Origin: Azospirillum soli
GTDB lineage: Bacteria > Pseudomonadota > Alphaproteobacteria > Azospirillales > Azospirillaceae
Direction of reading: 5' to 3'
NCBI RefSeq assembly: GCF_017876165.1
Contig: NZ_JAGINQ010000013.1
Coordinates: 62,001-126,000, forward strand
DNA length: 64,000 nt
Under the pieces are notes generated by a model. The model saw only the letters and a list, made by a program, of their open reading frames with translations. It searched no databases and was not told the DNA's origin. How positions within the stretch are numbered: the stretch's first letter is position 1; the number at the start of each line of letters is the position of its first letter. Below, piece by piece: positions 56,411 through 64,000 of this stretch. The position numbers and the translations under genes are program-made.

Positions 56411-56845
56411 ATGACCCACACGCTTGGAAATTCCGCCGACTCAGGCATCGACCAGGCGTTTTCCAATGGCGGCACCGGACCCGTTCGCGTGCTTGTGGTG
56501 GAGGACGAGGCGCTCGTCGCCATGTTCCTGACCGACGTGCTGGAAGATCTGCAGTATGAAGTCTGCGGCGTTGCATCGTCGGCGGCCGATGCCTTGACGA
56601 TCGCGGAGAGGGAGCGTCCGACGCTCGCCCTGGTGGACATCAATCTGGCGGGCGCCGTGGACGGGATCACGACGGCCTGCACCCTGCGCGAACGCTTCTC
56701 CGTGGGCAGCATCTTCATGTCGGGCGACAGCGATCCGGCGGTGATGGAGCGGGCCAAGACGGCCATGCCACGCGGTTTTCTGCACAAGCCCTATGACGCG
56801 GATCAGTTGAAGGGCGCCCTGGAGGCGGCTTTCGCGCCGCACTGA
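56411..56845 (+). CDS. Single-domain response regulator
   Basis: The ATG at 56411 has GAGGGAAG upstream, giving 144 residues. A 22-residue disordered leader precedes one REC domain: VRVLVVEDEALVAMFLTDVL, acceptor Asp in ALVDINLAGAVDG, Ser in FMSGDSD, and Lys in FLHKPYDADQL. There is no output domain. It lies 139 bp before the poly-HAMP kinase and probably belongs to the same locus, parallel to the regulator at 5513. Confidence 0.9.
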   Translation: MTHTLGNSADSGIDQAFSNGGTGPVRVLVVEDEALVAMFLTDVLEDLQYEVCGVASSAADALTIAERERPTLALVDINLAGAVDGITTACTLRERFSVGSIFMSGDSDPAVMERAKTAMPRGFLHKPYDADQLKGALEAAFAPH

Positions 56846-56984
56846 ACCGTTCTTCACCGTCCGTACGGCCTCGGCGGGACCTTCCCCATAATTTGTTGAA
56901 CAGTCCAGGGGCCGCGCCGGTCGGTCGCGCCCATGCTTGCGTTGTGCATGGGCCACGCCTCTGACGCACAGGGATGATCGTACC

Positions 56985-62827
<5,843 letters not shown>

Positions 62828-62831
<4 letters not shown>

Positions 62832-64000
62832 GAGGCTGGCCGATGCCCTCACGGGACGACAGCAATGGGTTCCAGCGCGCCATGGCGGCGATGCCGGTCG
62901 AGGTGACGGGCGGGGCGGCGGACAGCCTGCCCCCGCCCGAGGCGCGCATCCTGGTGGTGGACGACGATCCGCGCAACCTGTTGGCCATGCGGGAGACGCT
63001 GGGCGATCTGGGCGCCACGCTGGTGCTTGCCCGCTCCGGCGAGGAGGCGTTGAAGCACGTCCTGGACGAGGATTTCGCGGTCATCCTGCTGGATGTGCAC
63101 ATGCCGGACATGGACGGCTATGAGACGGCCGAGCTGATCCGCCACCGCCGGAAATCGCGGCACATCCCCATCCTGTTCCTGACGGCCATCAACAAGGACG
63201 AGATGCACATCTTCCGCGGCTATTCGACGGGTGCCGTGGATTACATGTTCAAGCCGGTCGATCCGGTGATCCTGCGCAGCAAGGTGTCCGTCTTCGTCGA
63301 GCTGTACCGCAAGACCGAGGAGGTGAAGCGGCAGGCCGAGCTGAAGCAGCGGTTGATGACCGAGAATTTCCGCGTGCGCACGGAAAAGATGATGGCCGAA
63401 CAGGCGCTCCGCCGGTCGGAGGAACGGCAGGCGCTGATCGTGCGGTCGCTGCCCATCCTGCTCTACACCGCCGACATCAATGGCGCCGGGGTAGGGGCCG
63501 GCACGCCCTTCCGCTACGTCACCGAGAATGTCGAGACGCTGTTCGGTTTCCCCGCCGAACGGTTCCTGCGCGAGGCGGGGTTCTGGGAATCGCGCATCCA
63601 CCCGGACGACCGGGAGCGCGTGCGGGTGCAGATGGCGGATCTCGCCGGGGACGGCGTGTCCACCGCCACCGCCACCACCACCGTCGAGTACCGCTGGCGC
63701 GATGCGGAGGAGACGTACCGGGTCCTGCTGGATCAGGCGATCGCGCTGCGCGACTCCGATGGGGAGGCGCTGGAGATCTGCGGCACCATCCTGGACGTGA
63801 CCGAAACGCGGGAGATGCAGAACCAGCTGGCCCACGCCCAGAAGATGGAGACCATCGGCCAGCTGACCGGCGGGATCGCGCACGACTTCAACAACATGCT
63901 GATGGTGGTCATCGGCAGCCTGGAACGGCTCGGCCGTCTGGTCGGCGACAATCCCAGGGCAGCCCGAAAGCTGGAGATGGCGCTTCAGGCGTCCCTGCGC
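62828..64000 (+). CDS. REC-PAS histidine kinase, 3' truncated by window edge
   Basis: The ATG at 62828 overlaps the upstream stop (ATGA); a second in-frame ATG at 62843 is the alternative. 391 codons are visible. REC ([30 protein letters not shown]), coiled linker ([20 protein letters not shown]), PAS (about 200-320, [17 protein letters not shown]), and the start of HisKA ([15 protein letters not shown]). It matches the kinase at 3405-5516 in order and motifs, so an ATPase and probably a C-terminal REC should follow beyond the window. Confidence 0.92.

Overview
The window is high-GC, densely coded, single-chromosome-type bacterial DNA. Gene content (poly-HAMP hybrid kinases, HisKA_2 kinase, cyo quinol oxidase with SURF1, MASE1-like kinase, a GGAAC-N16-CGTT stress promoter) points to an alphaproteobacterium of the Rhodospirillales, most likely Azospirillum or a close relative. 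This is inferred from style and family knowledge; no database was consulted.

Layout. 1-7.7 kb: the 3' part of a large HAMP-repeat hybrid histidine kinase, a REC-PAS-kinase-REC hybrid, a single-domain response regulator and a HisKA_2 kinase, all overlapping or nearly so. 7.7-8.2 kb: a convergent gap rich in dyads. 8.2-11.5 kb (minus): phosphoesterase, ATP-grasp and GNAT genes. 12.2 kb: tRNA-Gly(GCC). 12.4-14.1 kb (minus): DUF47/PhoU-like protein and PiT phosphate transporter. 14.3-15.9 kb: NAD-type Nudix/winged-helix regulator and rraA. 16.5-19.1 kb (minus): acnB. 19.6-22.4 kb: a yjfK-yjfL-yjfJ-like envelope-stress module. 22.5-26.2 kb (minus): Nudix hydrolase and an RTX serralysin-like protease. 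26.6-33 kb: LysR regulator, alpha/beta hydrolase, RND adaptor and RND pump. 33.2-35.1 kb: membrane histidine kinase. 35.3-38.5 kb: small HTH protein, tandem cold-shock-domain protein, hypothetical gene and MHS-type MFS transporter. 38.7-43.9 kb: cyoABCD plus SURF1. 44-54.4 kb: an eleven-gene minus-strand operon with a divergent Lrp/AsnC regulator. 54.7-55.9 kb (minus): MFS exporter. 56.4-64 kb: a second two-component locus with a response regulator, a complete poly-HAMP hybrid kinase with nine exact 276-bp units, and the start of a second REC-PAS kinase.

The most interesting system is the 44-54.4 kb operon. It joins two 2-aminothiazoline-4-carboxylate (ATC) hydrolase-family proteins, an M20 amidohydrolase, a Cds1-like L-cysteine desulfhydrase, RidA, an FAD amino-acid oxidase-like enzyme and a complete Liv-type ABC importer, next to a DecR/CyuR-like Lrp regulator. 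The family functions line up as a route: import of a cyclic or carbamoylated cysteine precursor, ring opening, decarbamoylation to L-cysteine, desulfuration to sulfide and 2-aminoacrylate, then detoxification of aminoacrylate by RidA.

The second theme is duplication. The two-component loci at the two ends have the same poly-HAMP kinase then REC-PAS kinase order and share long stretches of nearly identical DNA. Their HAMP repeats resemble those of fungal group III (Nik1/Os-1) osmosensing kinases.
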